A model generated the notes under the pieces. It was not told the DNA's origin and did no database searches. It saw nothing but the letters and a program-made list of their open reading frames with translations. Source: Liolophura sinensis (Eukaryota > Mollusca > Polyplacophora > Chitonida > Chitonidae). From it: a DNA stretch of 64,000 nt. The translations under genes were made by a program, and so were the position numbers. The stretch is taken from assembly GCF_032854445.1 (NCBI RefSeq), contig NC_088305.1:26126628-26190627 (forward strand), in the 5' to 3' direction. This document shows positions 33,366 to 43,817 of the stretch, in pieces; within the stretch, counting starts at the first letter, position 1; each line of letters starts with the position of its first letter.

Positions 33366-33994
33366 CAATAAATGTATTAAAATGTAGCCACGGGATGTGT
33401 CCGGGAGCGGTATGATGCGTAATGTCTTCGGTTTGTATTTGAGTGAGTCAGCACTACCAACGTGGAAGATTTGCTACCGTTATGTTAGCTTGGTAGACAT
33501 GGAGATCATGTCACGTATATGATTCACATGTTGGTCAGTCTTTTCAATTAATATGCTATATTACGCGCCAATATTTGGTTTAATTCGTTTACTATACCAA
33601 ACAATTTTTCTGTACCAGCATGGGCGGCTATCAAACCTCCTTGAATAAAACCGTTCATCCGGAGCACACTATGCAAATTTAGAGGTTCATTTTCATTATC
33701 TTCTCAAAATAGGTTTTCGTGGTACTCACTCTTACCTGTCAATGCAAAAAAAAAACGCAAAATTTTAAACACGAGATCGATTGAATTTTAATTCGGAAAG
33801 CAGTCTGCTTATGTTGTAGACTGTAGTTTGTTCAGCAGTAATTTTAAATGTGAAAGGCGTCGCTTCTTCTGCTATTGTGCTCAAAGTATTAATGCCACGA
33901 AAACCCATGAGGTGATGCTACTACGAGTGATCATAGGTTTCTTCGTTTCCAAGCGCTTATTTTAAATGGCTTTTTTTGTTTCTCCACACACCAG
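33366..33994. other. Upstream flank or intron of the SLC23-like gene
   Basis: AT-rich; no first exon of the transporter could be recognised. Confidence 0.4.
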
Positions 33995-34152
33995 CATTAC
34001 CTGACAGCCTTTGGCCGTAAACTGCTTATACTGTTATCACTGGCACCCTATTTCTGCATCGGGGATGACTACCTGGGAACCAGTCAACTCATCTCTATCA
34101 TATTCTTCGTCTGTGGCATCATCACATTGCTGCAAAGAACATTTGGAATCAA
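33995..34152 (+). pseudogene. SLC23-like transporter, exon with first TM segments
   Basis: Acceptor CCACACACCAG| then HYLTAFGRKLLILLSLAPYF, ending SQLISIIFFVCGIITLLQRTFGIK. This follows the early region of SLC23 nucleobase-ascorbate transporters (QHYLT.F, then SQLI.TIF...GI.TL.Q...GI). SLC23 proteins are 12-14 TM sodium-dependent ascorbate or proton/sodium nucleobase carriers of the plasma membrane. The exon itself is open. It is scored as part of a pseudogene because downstream exons are broken and the exon for the QGA...GPI.I.PT region is not found between 34.15 and 35.2 kb. Confidence 0.62.
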
Positions 34153-34399
34153 GTGTCTCTTACAAACAGCAACAACGGAACAAAACCCCGATACGCTCTA
34201 AGGCAAATAAAAATAGGCACTGAAGCATTCTTTTTTTTGCGTCTAAATTTTTATCAAATGTCTTCTCGTCTTTAAAAAAAAAGCACATGGTACATGTGGG
34301 TTTTGCCACAGCAACATAATATTAACAATATATTCTGTCTGACGATGAAACTGAAGTGTGCTCTACTTATTTGCAGGAATATATATGCGTTCTTCGTAT

Positions 34400-34775
34400 C
34401 ATATCAGACCGCTAATGCTTAGAGTGTCCGCCTCGTGGTCGGGAGGCCCGTGATCAAACTTGGGTCGGGTCATACCAAACACTTCAAAAATGGAACTTCT
34501 TGGAGCCTCGCTTGACGCTCAGCACCGAGAGGTTGGAGCAAGGGAACAGGACTGGTTGGACCCGTGTCAGAATAAAGTAACTAGGTGGGTTGTCCTGTGT
34601 CTTCCGCATGATACTTCAGTGGCGGCAGCGCTTGAGCGGCATAGACTCATCCTCCCACTAGAAGACACATTATTTGTACACACACCTAATGACTCTTCGT
34701 CACTATATGACTGACAAATTGTTAAGTACGACGTTAAACCCCAAACATTCATTCATTCATTCATTCATTCATACA
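34400..34775 (+). mobile_element. Family C SINE-like element
   Basis: tRNA-like start (GTGTCCGCCTCGTGGTCGGG, GTGATCAAACTTGG), a body with CTTCCGCATGATACTTCAGT, a 3' module TTAAGTACGACGTTAAACCCC and a (CATT)n tail. An 84-codon frame inside is not a gene. Confidence 0.75.
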
Positions 34776-35219
34776 ATATTAGACACTGATTTAAGTCTGC
34801 GCGGATCTGACATCTTTGAAATAGGGTCTATACAAAAAACTAAAACCCATTCAATATTCGTAGGTGTTATCATTTAACAAGGCAGTCAGAATCAGCGCCA
34901 GATGGATTCACACCGCTGAAGTAATTGGTCAAGAGTCGATTAACAGCGACCAAAGCAATGTTTTAATGGAATAGGCCAAATTTTGAAAATCAGTAATATT
35001 TGTAATTTAGTCTTTGTGTTGTTGGCTGATGTCGTCGATTGTTCATCATACCGGGAACGTCGTTGGCTTACCGGACTCCGCCCATTGCCATAATGGGCCT
35101 TCCTGAATAGTAAGTCGTTTGTGTATACCATTATGTATAGGGTAACATGTACACACCAAACTGCATACAGAAATTTAATTTTTGATTCAGCTCAAATTTT
35201 TGATTCAGATTCAGTTCAG

Positions 35220-35340
35220 CTTAGTTGCGTTTATCGTGCTGTTTTCCCAGTATCTGTACCAAATGAAGCTCCCATTACAGGTTTATGTTAAAGGATCAAG
35301 CTGGAAACTTCGCCATTTTACACCCTTCAGACTGATTCCT
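35220..35340 (+). pseudogene. SLC23-like transporter, VLFSQYL exon
   Basis: After the acceptor-like TTCAGATTCAGTTCAG|, the exon reads LVAFIVLFSQYLYQMKLPLQ, then VYVKGSSWKLRHFTPFRLIP, with donor CCT|GTAAGTG. SLC23 proteins have the same V.FSQYL...PVPVY...F...P block between TM segments. Phase 0 exit matches the next exon. Confidence 0.62.
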
Positions 35341-35375
35341 GTAAGTGTTCTCATCTATTTAAAGACACTACAGAT

Positions 35376-35500
35376 GTTTGTGGGTTTCCTCTGGGTTCTG
35401 CCCAGTTTCCTCCCACCATAACGTTCGCCACCGTCGTTTAAGTGAAATACGGTCTTCTAGACTACGGCGTAAAATACCAATCTAAAAAATAAATCAAATA
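35376..35500 (+). mobile_element. SINE family A (3' half)
   Basis: GTTTCCTCCCACCATAACG, GTCGTTTAAGTGAAATACG and GTAAAATACCAATCTAAAAAAT. Confidence 0.85.
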
Positions 35501-35865
35501 ATTCTAGCATATTAAGTACATAAATGTGATGGATAGTATTGTTTTGTTTTTTTCTGGGTTTTTTTTCGGGGGTTTCTATAGCTACTACAAGCAGCTCCAT
35601 AAAAGGCTTTGTCAGCTTGCTGATCTATCGGTCGGTTAGTCCGTCAGTCCGTCAAAATTTTGACATTCTGTTTTTAACACGGACATTTCTCCTAATAAAA
35701 ATTCGGCGTATTCTGCCATGCCACAGCCATTGTGAATCCCCGCTTGTTCTGTATACAATTAACTTCAGCAGATCCACAAAGTGGCTGCCATTTTAATAGA
35801 AGAAAACAACCGAGTGTTTAGGTTTAGCAAAATGGTATATATACATCTCAGTTCCGCTTTGGTTG

Positions 35866-36006
35866 TGCTGGCTTCCTCTCCGGCCGTACGGTCGTGGGTT
35901 TCCACCGGCCTCTGCCCGGTTTCCTCCTATTATAATGCTAGTTGCCTTCGTATAAGTGAAATACTTTTGAGAAGGGCGTAAAACACCAATCAGATAAATA
36001 AAATAA
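35866..36006 (+). mobile_element. SINE family A, internally deleted
   Basis: GCTGGCTTCCTCTCCGGCCG joins directly to GGTCGTGGGTTTCCACC, so the middle is deleted; ends AACACCAATCAGATAAAT. Confidence 0.88.
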
Positions 36007-36155
36007 ATTCCGCTTTGGTTGTAGCAGCTCATATATGAAACACAATTATAAGAGATTAATCACAAGAGGGCTGTAGCTCATTGTCAAAGTTAACAAACTT
36101 TCTTGTATCACTCCTCATATCTCTTACCCATATTTGAGTCATTTTTATTACAAAG

Positions 36156-36307
36156 GTGAAACTTGGCATTTGCCTGTCCTGGCTGGTCTGCTCCTGACTG
36201 TCGCCGGAACCTTGACCTCTGATCTATAGGCTGAGGTTACCAAGCCAGGACCGACTAGGAGATTGTGGCCCTGAACAGCGCCCTCTGGTTCTGGTTCGCA
36301 TATCGAG
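36156..36307 (+). pseudogene. SLC23-like transporter, broken exon with stop and frameshifts
   Basis: Acceptor ATTACAAAG|, 152 nt, donor CGAG|GTACTT. Pieces in successive frames match the family: VKLGICLSWLVC, then LTVAGTLTSD, then YQARTD, a TAG codon, EIVALNSALWFWFAYRG. SLC23 members have W..C..LT....L...(H)..RTD......WF..PYPGQWG here. At least two frame changes and the TAG after RTD show this copy cannot encode a full transporter. Its last base completes the Gly codon of the next exon. Confidence 0.6.
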
Positions 36308-36691
36308 GTACTTCTCAGTAACGAATAACGGTATCATCGATCCTGTAACAATTGCTGTTGTATACCCCTAGCAGCTGTCCATCTTTTGCAATCCACATCA
36401 GCTGCAATGTTTACTTACTGCATATTTTTACTTGCTACACAGGTATTTCTCAAGGCTTTCCTTCTACATTTGTTTAACTTGGGATTGTTGATTTTTGATC
36501 ATTATTCAGTATATCGCCAAAGGTCGGGTATTTTACTTCGTGCGCCATATTTAACAGAATAATCTGCTTCAATAACAGAATTCACGTAACGTCACTGAGG
36601 GCAACAGACTTTCTGTTATATTAACAGATTACCATTTTGAGGGTTCGTTTTAAACAAGTAAGTAAATAGATAACTTTATGGCATATTTTAG

Positions 36692-36814
36692 GACAATGGG
36701 ACTTTCCCACTATAAATGTTGCTGTATTTTCTATGTTGGCTGGCGTTATGACCTCCATGGTGGAATCAGTCGGAAATTACTACGCATGCGCACTGTGTCA
36801 CGCTGTCAACAGAG
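36692..36814 (+). pseudogene. SLC23-like transporter, core ESVGNYYACA exon
   Basis: Acceptor GCATATTTTAG|, 123 nt, donor AGAG|GTGACT. It reads QWDFPTINVAVFSMLAGVM then TSMVESVGNYYACALCHAVNR. This is the most conserved SLC23 region (QWG.PT......GM.AG......ESVGDYYA.A......HA.NRG), containing the substrate-site Glu. The exon is intact, with Asn for the usual Asp of GDYYA. It is the strongest evidence for the family call. Confidence 0.75.
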
Positions 36815-37194
36815 GTGACTAACACATGAAAGCATTTGGAAGCAAGACTAATCGGAAAAGTTTGCCACAATTCTTCCCATGTAAAATGATATGTTGATTG
36901 ACTAGTCAGTACTACGTATGCCTGCTTTATGGTTCATTAAATCTTCAACATGTCCTCTCCTTTCGTTTCTTCAGCATGTCTGAGAAATGTAGCACTTGCA
37001 GACGAAAAAGTGAGCGGAGAAGCTGCAAAACAATTTGTCATTAACTTCTCTTCATACTCTTAAATCGTTATTTCTTTGTTTCTGTTTCTTTTTGTTTTCA
37101 TAGGAGACGAGAAAGTAGTGTGGACCCCAACTGATTTTGTCCCCACGCTCTTTAAATTCCATGGCCTAGAATATCTTTGGTAAATTCACAGTAT

Positions 37195-37850
37195 CACATT
37201 ATCACAGTATCACACATACATAGCTGACAGATATCCAGGGCATTGTACAGCACATTCATAGTCATTCATATTCACAAATCAGCAGTAAATATCACACATA
37301 CGTAGTTCACAAATCAGCGGTACATATCACACACGCATACTTCATAAATCGGCGGCACAGTAACAAACACACAAAGCTCACAAATCAGTTTTACACATCA
37401 CACATACGTAGTTCACAAATCAGCAGCACATTTCACACATACACAGTTCACGAATCAGCAGTACATATCACACATACACAGTTCACGAATCAGCAGTACA
37501 TATCACACATACGGAGTTCACAAATCATCAGTACATATCACACATACATAGTTCACAAATCAGCGGTACATATGACACACACATACTTCACAAATCGGCG
37601 GCACAGTAAAAACACACATAGCTCACAAATCAGTTTTACACATCACACATACATATCTCACAAATCAGCGGTACATATCACACACACATACTTCACAAAT
37701 CGGCAGCACAGTAAAAACACACATAGCTCACAAATCAGTTTTACACATCACACATACATATCTCACAAATCAGCGGTACATATCGCTCTTACATCCACAA
37801 ATCAACAGCACAGTAACAAACATATATAGCTCACAAGCATTCGTGGTACT
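37195..37850. repeat. 35-bp minisatellite with 105-bp higher-order units
   Basis: Variants of CACAAATCAGCAGTACATAT plus CACACATACATAGTT. From about 37570 the three-unit 105-bp block repeats almost exactly, with CACAAATCAGTTTTACACAT in each. It lies in an intron of the SLC23-like gene. Confidence 0.9.
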
Positions 37851-38293
37851 GTACCATACAACACCACATGCAAATTGCAAAGTTATGTACACGGTACAGT
37901 AGCACACATAAAACTAACGGATATCTGTGGATCAGTACCTCACTCATAATTCACACATATAACAATTATAACATAATGAACACAAAGTGTTGTGTTTAAA
38001 TGGACATTTTTACGTATGCCAACATATATAAATACTTACTAATTCACTGCAAGGTTTAAGAAATGTTACCTTACCTTTGTACAATATTGTTTTCTTGAGC
38101 AATGTATACCTTTAATGAATATACAATGATCACTCAAAACAAAAGGTCCAAAAAAAATTAAAATTTATGACCTCGTGATTTGTAGGTAAGCAAGTTTCAA
38201 AATTGTTTCACTTCGTGAAATAAATGTCTATGGGTTTCATTCTATAACAGTGCGGAAGAGTACATGTATGTCTCGACTTTCCGATTCCTCTAG
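37851..38293. other. Intron of the SLC23-like gene
   Basis: AT-rich, no further exon seen. Confidence 0.4.
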
Positions 38294-38352
38294 GAATTGG
38301 TATACAGGGCATGTGCTGTATTTTAACCTGTGCCTGGGGAAGTGGTACCGGT
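38294..38352 (+). pseudogene. SLC23-like transporter, left part of the interrupted exon
   Basis: Acceptor TTCCTCTAG| then, completing the Gly codon from 36814, GIGIQGMCCILTCAWGSGTG. The family has NRGI..EG..C.L.G..G.GNGTTSYSENIG. The coding text GCCTGGGGAAGTGGTACC is the same as the unit of the 22-bp minisatellite that begins here. The exon's right half resumes at 42676, about 4.3 kb away. Confidence 0.65.
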
Positions 38353-38457
38353 TACTTGGGAAAGCGGTACACGATGCCTAGGGAAGAGGTACCCGATGCC
38401 TGGGGGAGCGGTACCAGGTGCCTGGGGAAGCGGTACCCGATACTTGGGGAAGCGTTA
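38333..38457. repeat. 22-bp minisatellite, left block
   Basis: Units GCCTGGGGAAGCGGTACCMG plus RT, six or so copies running from exon sequence to the transposon end at 38457. The right block is at 42122-42675. Before the insertion they formed one array. Confidence 0.92.
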
Positions 38458-38725
38458 GTCTGCGCACAAAAAGAACGCTTGCTCGCGATAAAAGCGAGCG
38501 CGATAAAGCAAGCACTTGTAATGTTGTTCAGAATTTGCTTGTGCCGCACAAAAAGCACGCTAGCTTTATCGCGCCTGCGATGTCAAGCGACGCTTGGAAA
38601 GCGTAAAGAATCAAAAGTTAATTCTTTATCGCGAGCAAGCGTGTTTTTGGTGCCCCCCACGTGTGTTGTCTAGTCACGATTTGGCAAGTGCAGTGTGTGT
38701 TTTCTCCTCTGACAGTCCGACCAAA

Positions 38726-38838
38726 ATGGATGTGGAGTCTTTGATATCAGCCGTGTTTCAAAAGAAGGAAAGACCACGCAAACCGCAACGTTGTGAATCG
38801 TGCTTGGAAAGAAATTAGGGAAGAGCTGAAACATGATG
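38726..38838 (+). pseudogene. Harbinger MADF-domain protein, exon 1
   Basis: ATG 38726 in AAAATGG context begins MDVESLISAVFQKKE. The frame then shifts to read KDHANRNVVNRAWKEIREEL before donor GATG|GTAAGA. MADF domains have this LI..V......(H)..RN.V..AW..I. layout, so bases were lost or gained near 38770, where the usual LWD segment is missing. It joins in phase to 40263 (G|AA gives Glu). Confidence 0.62.
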
Positions 38839-39199
38839 GTAAGAATAACTTTATTGTATGTATTTATTCATGGCTGCTTTCATTTATTTGTGCTCCATTG
38901 CCTTCTATTCTGTAGTAAAAGTCCCCCCCCCCTCTCTCTCCCCCTATCTCTCTCTCTCTCCTCTCTCTCTCTCTCCTCTCCCTTTTTTCCTTTCATGCCC
39001 AATATCTTTCTCATTATTTCCTTGGACCCTCTCGCTCTAGCCAACTCTACTACAAGCTTATTGTAATTTACTAACAAAAGAAAATCGAAGACAGATCTAC
39101 TTTTATATTTACAAGAGCAGCGTCTGGTCAGTTTACAAAAGCTTTTAATGGACTTTGGCCCAGATTGTTCCTTGAAGGTTACATTTTCTTGTTGATAGG

Positions 39200-40069
39200 C
39201 TATTGAATATATTGCAGAGGATATCTACTGAAGTATGCTTTAAAAACATCCCTAACAGTTTTTGAATCATTACATGGCCTCCCAACACGGTCCCAAACTA
39301 TGCCTTGGTTTTCAATCGAAACTTCGGTGAGGTTTTGCACCATGCCTTCTTTGTCTATTATAGTGTTATGCAGGACACAAACACATTTTACAATGCGATC
39401 GGCAAGCAGCACGTCTGTCTCAATTTCTTTGTTTAGCAAACGCCATTTTGCTACCAAAATTCCAAACGCACATTCCACGGTTTTTCTACATCTTGACGAT
39501 CTCTTGTTGAAGCAGTCTTCATCAAGAGGGAGATTTGTTCCACTGTAGGGTTTCAAAACATTAGTGTCATTAGTGGGTATGTCTCGTCAGCAATGAACAC
39601 AAATGGGGCCACGACATTGGAGTTTGGCAGGGCTGTAGGCTGTGGTATATGCAGTTTGTCTTGTACAAGAGCACGATAAAGGCCAGAGGCTTGAAAAGTA
39701 CCTCCATCGCTTTGTTTCCCGTGTCCGCAAAGGTTGATTTTCAGAAATTTGTAATGAGCATCAACAACAGCCTGCAACACTATTGAGAAATATCTTTTGT
39801 AGTTATAAAACATGGATCCTGATTTGCTGGGACAACGGATTCGAACATGCTTTCCGTCTATCGCTCCTAAGCAGTTTGGGAAATTCCAAAGATTGTAAAA
39901 GTCATCAGAAGCCGATAGGAATGTTTCCCTGGTTGGAGAGGGCATATGCACTGGTTTCAGCTCATCCCATATAGCAGTAACAGTTTCAGACACAACGTGT
40001 GCTACAGTGGAGGCACCCACCCGGAAGTTGAAGGCAAGGGTCTTAAAAGATGAACCGGTTGCAAGAAAT
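39200..40069 (-). pseudogene. Harbinger transposase (HARBI1-like DDE nuclease), exon 2
   Basis: Acceptor CTTTTTTCAG| at 40070, then RFLATGSSFKTLAFNFRVG completing the split Arg codon, the classic PIF/Harbinger TLRFLATG junction. The DDE parts follow: NCLGAIDGKHVRI (first Asp), CGHGKQSDGGTFQASGLYRAL (second Asp), ADETYPL, then RCRKTVECAFGILVAKWRLL (Glu). After ETYPLMTLMF the frame stops. One more T in the T4 run at 39555-39558 would restore F-L-KPYSGTNLPL, so a single-base deletion breaks the gene. Stop at 39200. Confidence 0.85.
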
Positions 40070-40262
40070 CTGAAAAAAGACGTTCATCATATTAGTTGTG
40101 TCTCTGAAAGCGGCTTTTGAATTGTGATATATATATATTTGACTTGCTGGAATGGGGCAATCATTATGACTCAGTTTATGTGAACTTTCATCATTGACAA
40201 TAATATTGTATGCAAGCACTATATCATAAATAATAATGTGCTGTTAATTTTTTTGTTTTCAG

Positions 40263-41047
40263 AAACTGCACTGAAGAACAAATGGAAGTCCCTGCGAGAC
40301 TGCTTTGCGACAGAATACAATAAAAGGTCTGTGCCAAGATCAGGAGACGCTGCAAGCAATCGCCCACAATCAAAGTGGCAGTTTTTCAATCAGCTTCTCT
40401 TTTTGAAAAATATTGTTGCGCCGAGAACTTCATTCGACTACCTATGTCTGGATAACTTTGAAGGTAATCAACCAAGCCCGGGGATTGCGGATGAGTCTGC
40501 AACAGAAGTAGACACCCAGGGCAGCAATGTGGAAAGTCAGGGACCGGACACATTTGACAATCCTACAGCCTTTGAAGCACCAGAGCCTGGGCCGTTCCAG
40601 GAGTTTTCTCCGGGGCCTCCGTCGAGTAAACGTACAAACACAAGAGCAGGACCCCCCAAAAAACGCAGTCGAGACAGCTCGGACAGTTACAGGGAACTGA
40701 TAGATGTAGAAGAAAGAAAACTTCAATACTTAAGTCAAAAAAGAGAAAATGCCGAGCAAACAAATGATGCTGACTTCCAATTCCTCAAATCATTATACCC
40801 ATACATGAAAATGGTCCCTGAGCACCTGAAACTCTGCGTTCGCAATCGAATACAGTCAGTTCTGCAAGAGTTTGTATACCCACCAACAGTACAACAACGT
40901 TCACAAAGCCAACCTCAAGATCTGGATGTACAATTGCGAGATAGCACATCGCCCGCATTGTCTTACCAAAGCTATAGCACAGGTTCAACACCTAATAGCA
41001 TTGATTCCTACACCACTCAGCCAGACTCTCATCATTTCCAGTACTAA
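40263..41047 (+). CDS. Harbinger MADF/BESS protein, exon 2
   Basis: Acceptor TTTGTTTTCAG| then ETALKNKWKSLRDCFATEYN and SKWQFFNQLLFLKNIV, the second half of a MADF (Myb/SANT-like) domain. A Pro/Ser-rich linker holds a basic PPKKRSRDSS patch (probable nuclear signal), followed by a coiled stretch and DADFQFLKSLYPYMKMVPEH, a BESS motif used for protein contacts. In Harbinger elements the Myb-like protein binds the transposon ends and brings the nuclease to the nucleus. The exon is open for 262 codons. It lies entirely inside the intron of the opposite-strand transposase. Confidence 0.8.
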
Positions 41048-41668
41048 TTGTTTTCATTATGATGGTTAAGACATCTGTCAACGCCTGAACAAAAGATATT
41101 AAGCAGCGTTTTTGTTAATATGTTGTAATCTTTATGTTGTTTTATTTTTTCAGCTGTTATCATTTCCAGGTACATTCATTTAAAGTGCTGAAGACAAAGA
41201 GTCATCAAATGATCCTTAATTTTGTTGTACTCAAATTGTATTTTACACAAGATACTTAATATGCCAGTTAGGCGTAAATGATTTTGTTTTCTCTCGCAAG
41301 TGGAAAATCATTCTTATTCTTTACGAACAGTGATCTTTTTTAAACATCTATGTTGTTGATTTTATATAATCACTCTATAACTAAGATAGTTTCTGAGTTT
41401 GTTGGCTGTTTTCTCTGTTTGTTTATTGTCTTTTGTGAGTAACAACCTTTTTAATCCTACTCTTCTCTCCTAAAATGTCCTCACCATAAGTTTAAAACAA
41501 ACAAGAGATTTACCTGTTGTAGTTCATAATGGAGATCAATAAACTTTATGATACACGTTTACACAGTCTTAGTTCATTGTGTATGCATGAATATATATTT
41601 ACAGTTATTACTTCATACTTATATATATAACTGTATATACACATACGTTTCAACTAAGGGTGACTCAC
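41048..41668. other. Transposase intron, no further gene
   Basis: AT-rich sequence between the MADF/BESS stop and the donor of transposase exon 1; no coding signal. Confidence 0.6.
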
Positions 41669-41971
41669 CTGAGCGTAATAACTAGACGCTCCTCTGGCAG
41701 AATTGGTTGTTGGTGCCAGTTGCACCAGTTCTTTGTTATCTTTGGTTCAATTTTTTCTAAGATATACTTGAATGTCTCTTGGCTGATTCTCAAGTATGAC
41801 TGGAAACGAGAAGGGCTCCTTTTAAGCAAAGGAAACAAGTGATGATATTCACCTTCCATTCACCTCCTTTTATTTATCTCATGAACGCCCATTTTTTTTG
41901 CGTTTTCCTAGGATAATTTTCGGCAAAACACTGTCTAGCAGCAATAGTTCGTCTTCACTTGAATCCGCCAT
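41669..41971 (-). pseudogene. Harbinger transposase, exon 1 (N-terminal, disrupted)
   Basis: ATG 41971 begins MADSSEDELLLLDSVLPKII, a typical acidic transposase start. At an A8 run (41892-41899) the frame slips; with seven A it would continue VHEINKRR. A TGA then interrupts before MEGEYHHLFPLLKRSPSRFQ, which matches the conserved GEYHHL block. The exon ends ERLVITLR with donor CTCAG|GTGAGT, giving the Harbinger ERL..TLR|FLATG junction. With the exon 2 frameshift this makes three lesions. Confidence 0.78.
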
Positions 41972-42121
41972 GGTGCCAAATGACAAAATTCTACCAGTCG
42001 CAAGCGCGATTTACAATCTGTCAATATGTCCACCTCAACGACAAGCAAGCGCTTTCATTTCACGTGCTTGCTTTATCGCGCTCGTTTTTATCGCGAGCAA
42101 GCGTTCTTTTTGTGCGCAGAC

Positions 42122-42675
42122 TAACGCGGTGACTGGGGAAGCAGTACCCATTACCTGGGGAAGCGTTACCCGGTGCCTGAGGAAGCGGTACCAGGTGCCT
42201 GGGGAAGCGGTACCCATTACCTGGGGAAGCTGTAACCTATGCCTGGGGAAGAGGTACCCGATGCCTGGGGAAGCGGTACCAGGTGCCTGGGGAAGCGGTA
42301 CTCGTTACTTGGGGAAGCAGTACCCATTACCTGGGGAAGCGGTACCCGTTACCTTGGGAAGCGGTACCCGATGCCTGGGGAAGCGGTACCCGATGCCTGG
42401 GGAAGAGGTACCAGGTGCCTGCGGAAGCACTACCCGGTACCTGGGGAAGCGTTACGCGGTGACTGGTGAAGCAGTACCAGGTTCCTGAGGAAGCGGTACC
42501 AGATCCCTGGGGAAGCGGTACCCGTTACTTGGGGAAGCGTTACGCGGTGACTGGGGAAGCGGTACCCATTGCCTGGGGAAGCGTTACCCGCTGCCTGGGG
42601 AAGCTGTTCCGTACCCGTTACTTGGGGAAGCGTTACGCGGTGACTGGGGAAGCACTACCCAGTGCCTGGGGAAGC
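42122..42675. repeat. 22-bp minisatellite, right block
   Basis: About 25 units of GCCTGGGGAAGCGGTACC-type sequence with variants GTTACGCGGTGACTGGGG. Because 22 is not a multiple of 3, each frame cycles through all three translations every 66 bp, explaining the long but meaningless ORFs. It ends exactly where SLC23 coding text resumes (GGGGAAGCGGGATTGGAAC). Confidence 0.93.
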
Positions 42676-42727
42676 GGGATTGGAACATCATCATACACGA
42701 AAACATCGGGGTATCGGGATTACCAAG
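42676..42727 (+). pseudogene. SLC23-like transporter, right part of the interrupted exon
   Basis: GIGTSSYT, a one-base frame slip, then ENIGVSGLP and donor CCAAG|GTTTGT. Together with 38294-38352 this rebuilds the family motif G.GNGTTSYSENIG..G.TKV. Phase 2 exit matches the next exon. Confidence 0.68.
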
Positions 42728-43189
42728 GTTTGTGTGAATAACGACTTACTTGTTAGGCAAGCGGTATACACTATCTTTTGTTCGCACTGCTCAATTCACA
42801 GCACCCTCTCGTTCTGCTGCGATCTGCCCTCAGGTACCAGACAAACTGCGGTGATATTCGCAATTTTCCCCATGAACATTTTACAACATTTAACGTGAAC
42901 TATAAACCACCGTCTTATAATTGCATGGTATAAATGGTATTCTGTTATTATAACACAGTATTGTGTAATATTCAACATAATATCCTGTCCGTATACAAGA
43001 ATAGTCATGCTGTGTTAAAAGAATATGTGTGTTATATTTATCAGAATAATCCTCTGCAAAAACAGGATACATTCATACATTCATACATACATCACAGACT
43101 TTCTGTTAAATATAACTGATTATTTTTCAATAGTGATTTTCATCACCAACCTATCAGTAAATCGATCAATACATCCTTCAAGTGGCCAG
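42728..43189. other. Intron of the SLC23-like gene
   Basis: No repeat or exon recognised. Confidence 0.4.
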
Positions 43190-43317
43190 TCGACGTGTGA
43201 TACAGACATGTGAGCTGCTGTTGATCGTTCTAGGCTGTCTGGGAAAGTTAGGGGCCCTGTTTTGTCACCGTAGCTACCCCCAATAATTGGTGGTCTATTC
43301 ATGGTCTTGTTTGGTCA
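43190..43317 (+). pseudogene. SLC23-like transporter, RRVIQ...GKLGALF exon
   Basis: Acceptor AAGTGGCCAG| then SRRVIQTCELLLIVLGCLGK and LGALF, followed by two frame changes through VTVATP to PIIGGLFMVLFGQ. Family pattern: (G)SRRVIQ.......G..GK..A.F...P.P..GG. The splice entry is intact but the frame is not. Confidence 0.65.
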
Positions 43318-43621
43318 GTGACTTTATTATTAGCTTACATCATTCAAAATCTTATTGACTTATTTTTCATCTACCCACTGTCGTATTTAAACTTTCATGC
43401 TGTGTTTTAGAATACAGTAAGCATTAACTGATTGAAGTTCAGTGTTAACTAAGTTGTGTCTGGGTGCTTCGGGGCGACCCTAATGTAGGTGTAGATGTAG
43501 TGTAGGTCAGGTTTGTGGCTCGTCATTTATGGGGTCAAAACTGGACAATGTTGGGGGACGGCATCAAACTGACGCAACCCACATAACTGTATGGGGAAAG
43601 GGGCTCTCGTTGTCTCATTTA

Positions 43622-43795
43622 CTGGTTTATTTATTTGATTGGTATTTACGCCGTACGCATGAATATTTTACTTATACGTTGTCGGCCAGCATTATGATGA
43701 GAGGAAACTGGGCAGAGCCCGAGGGAAACCCACGACCATCCGCATTGGTGAGAGACTGCTGAGTCATTGCGACGCAATGGGGCCTACCTGGTGTA
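43622..43795 (-). mobile_element. SINE family A
   Basis: TTGATTGGTATTTACGCCG, GGCCAGCATTATGATGAGAGG and the head remnant ATTGGTGAGAGACTGCTGAG. Confidence 0.9.
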
Positions 43796-43817
43796 GCCTG
43801 GCAGTCATCTTATAAGT

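Larger units (their letters stand above)
38458..42121. mobile_element. PIF/Harbinger DNA transposon, full length
   Basis: Terminal inverted repeats of about 66 bp begin GTCTGCGCACAAAAAGAACG at 38458 and, on the other strand, at 42121, with about 60 of 66 positions identical. The left end is flanked by TTA and the right by TAA; the minisatellite consensus AAGCGTTACGCGG predicts TTA as the original 3-bp target, so one copy has changed. Subterminal TTATCGCG motifs recur inside both ends (for example about 38567 and 38624). The element carries the two standard Harbinger genes: a DDE nuclease (minus strand) and a MADF/BESS (Myb/SANT-like) DNA-binding protein (plus strand). Confidence 0.88.

Noticed and set aside
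34460-34714. 84-codon plus-strand ORF
   Set aside because: Lies entirely within a family C SINE-like element present in other orientations elsewhere in the window.
38880-39077. Minus-strand Glu/Arg-rich frame and plus-strand Leu/Ser-rich frames
   Set aside because: They translate a CT/GA-rich simple repeat (about 38930-38985) inside the MADF gene intron.
41898-42741. Long plus-strand frames with PGEAVP/AWGSGT repeats
   Set aside because: Translations of the 22-bp minisatellite; the frame cycles every 66 bp because 22 is not a multiple of 3. Not a repeat protein.
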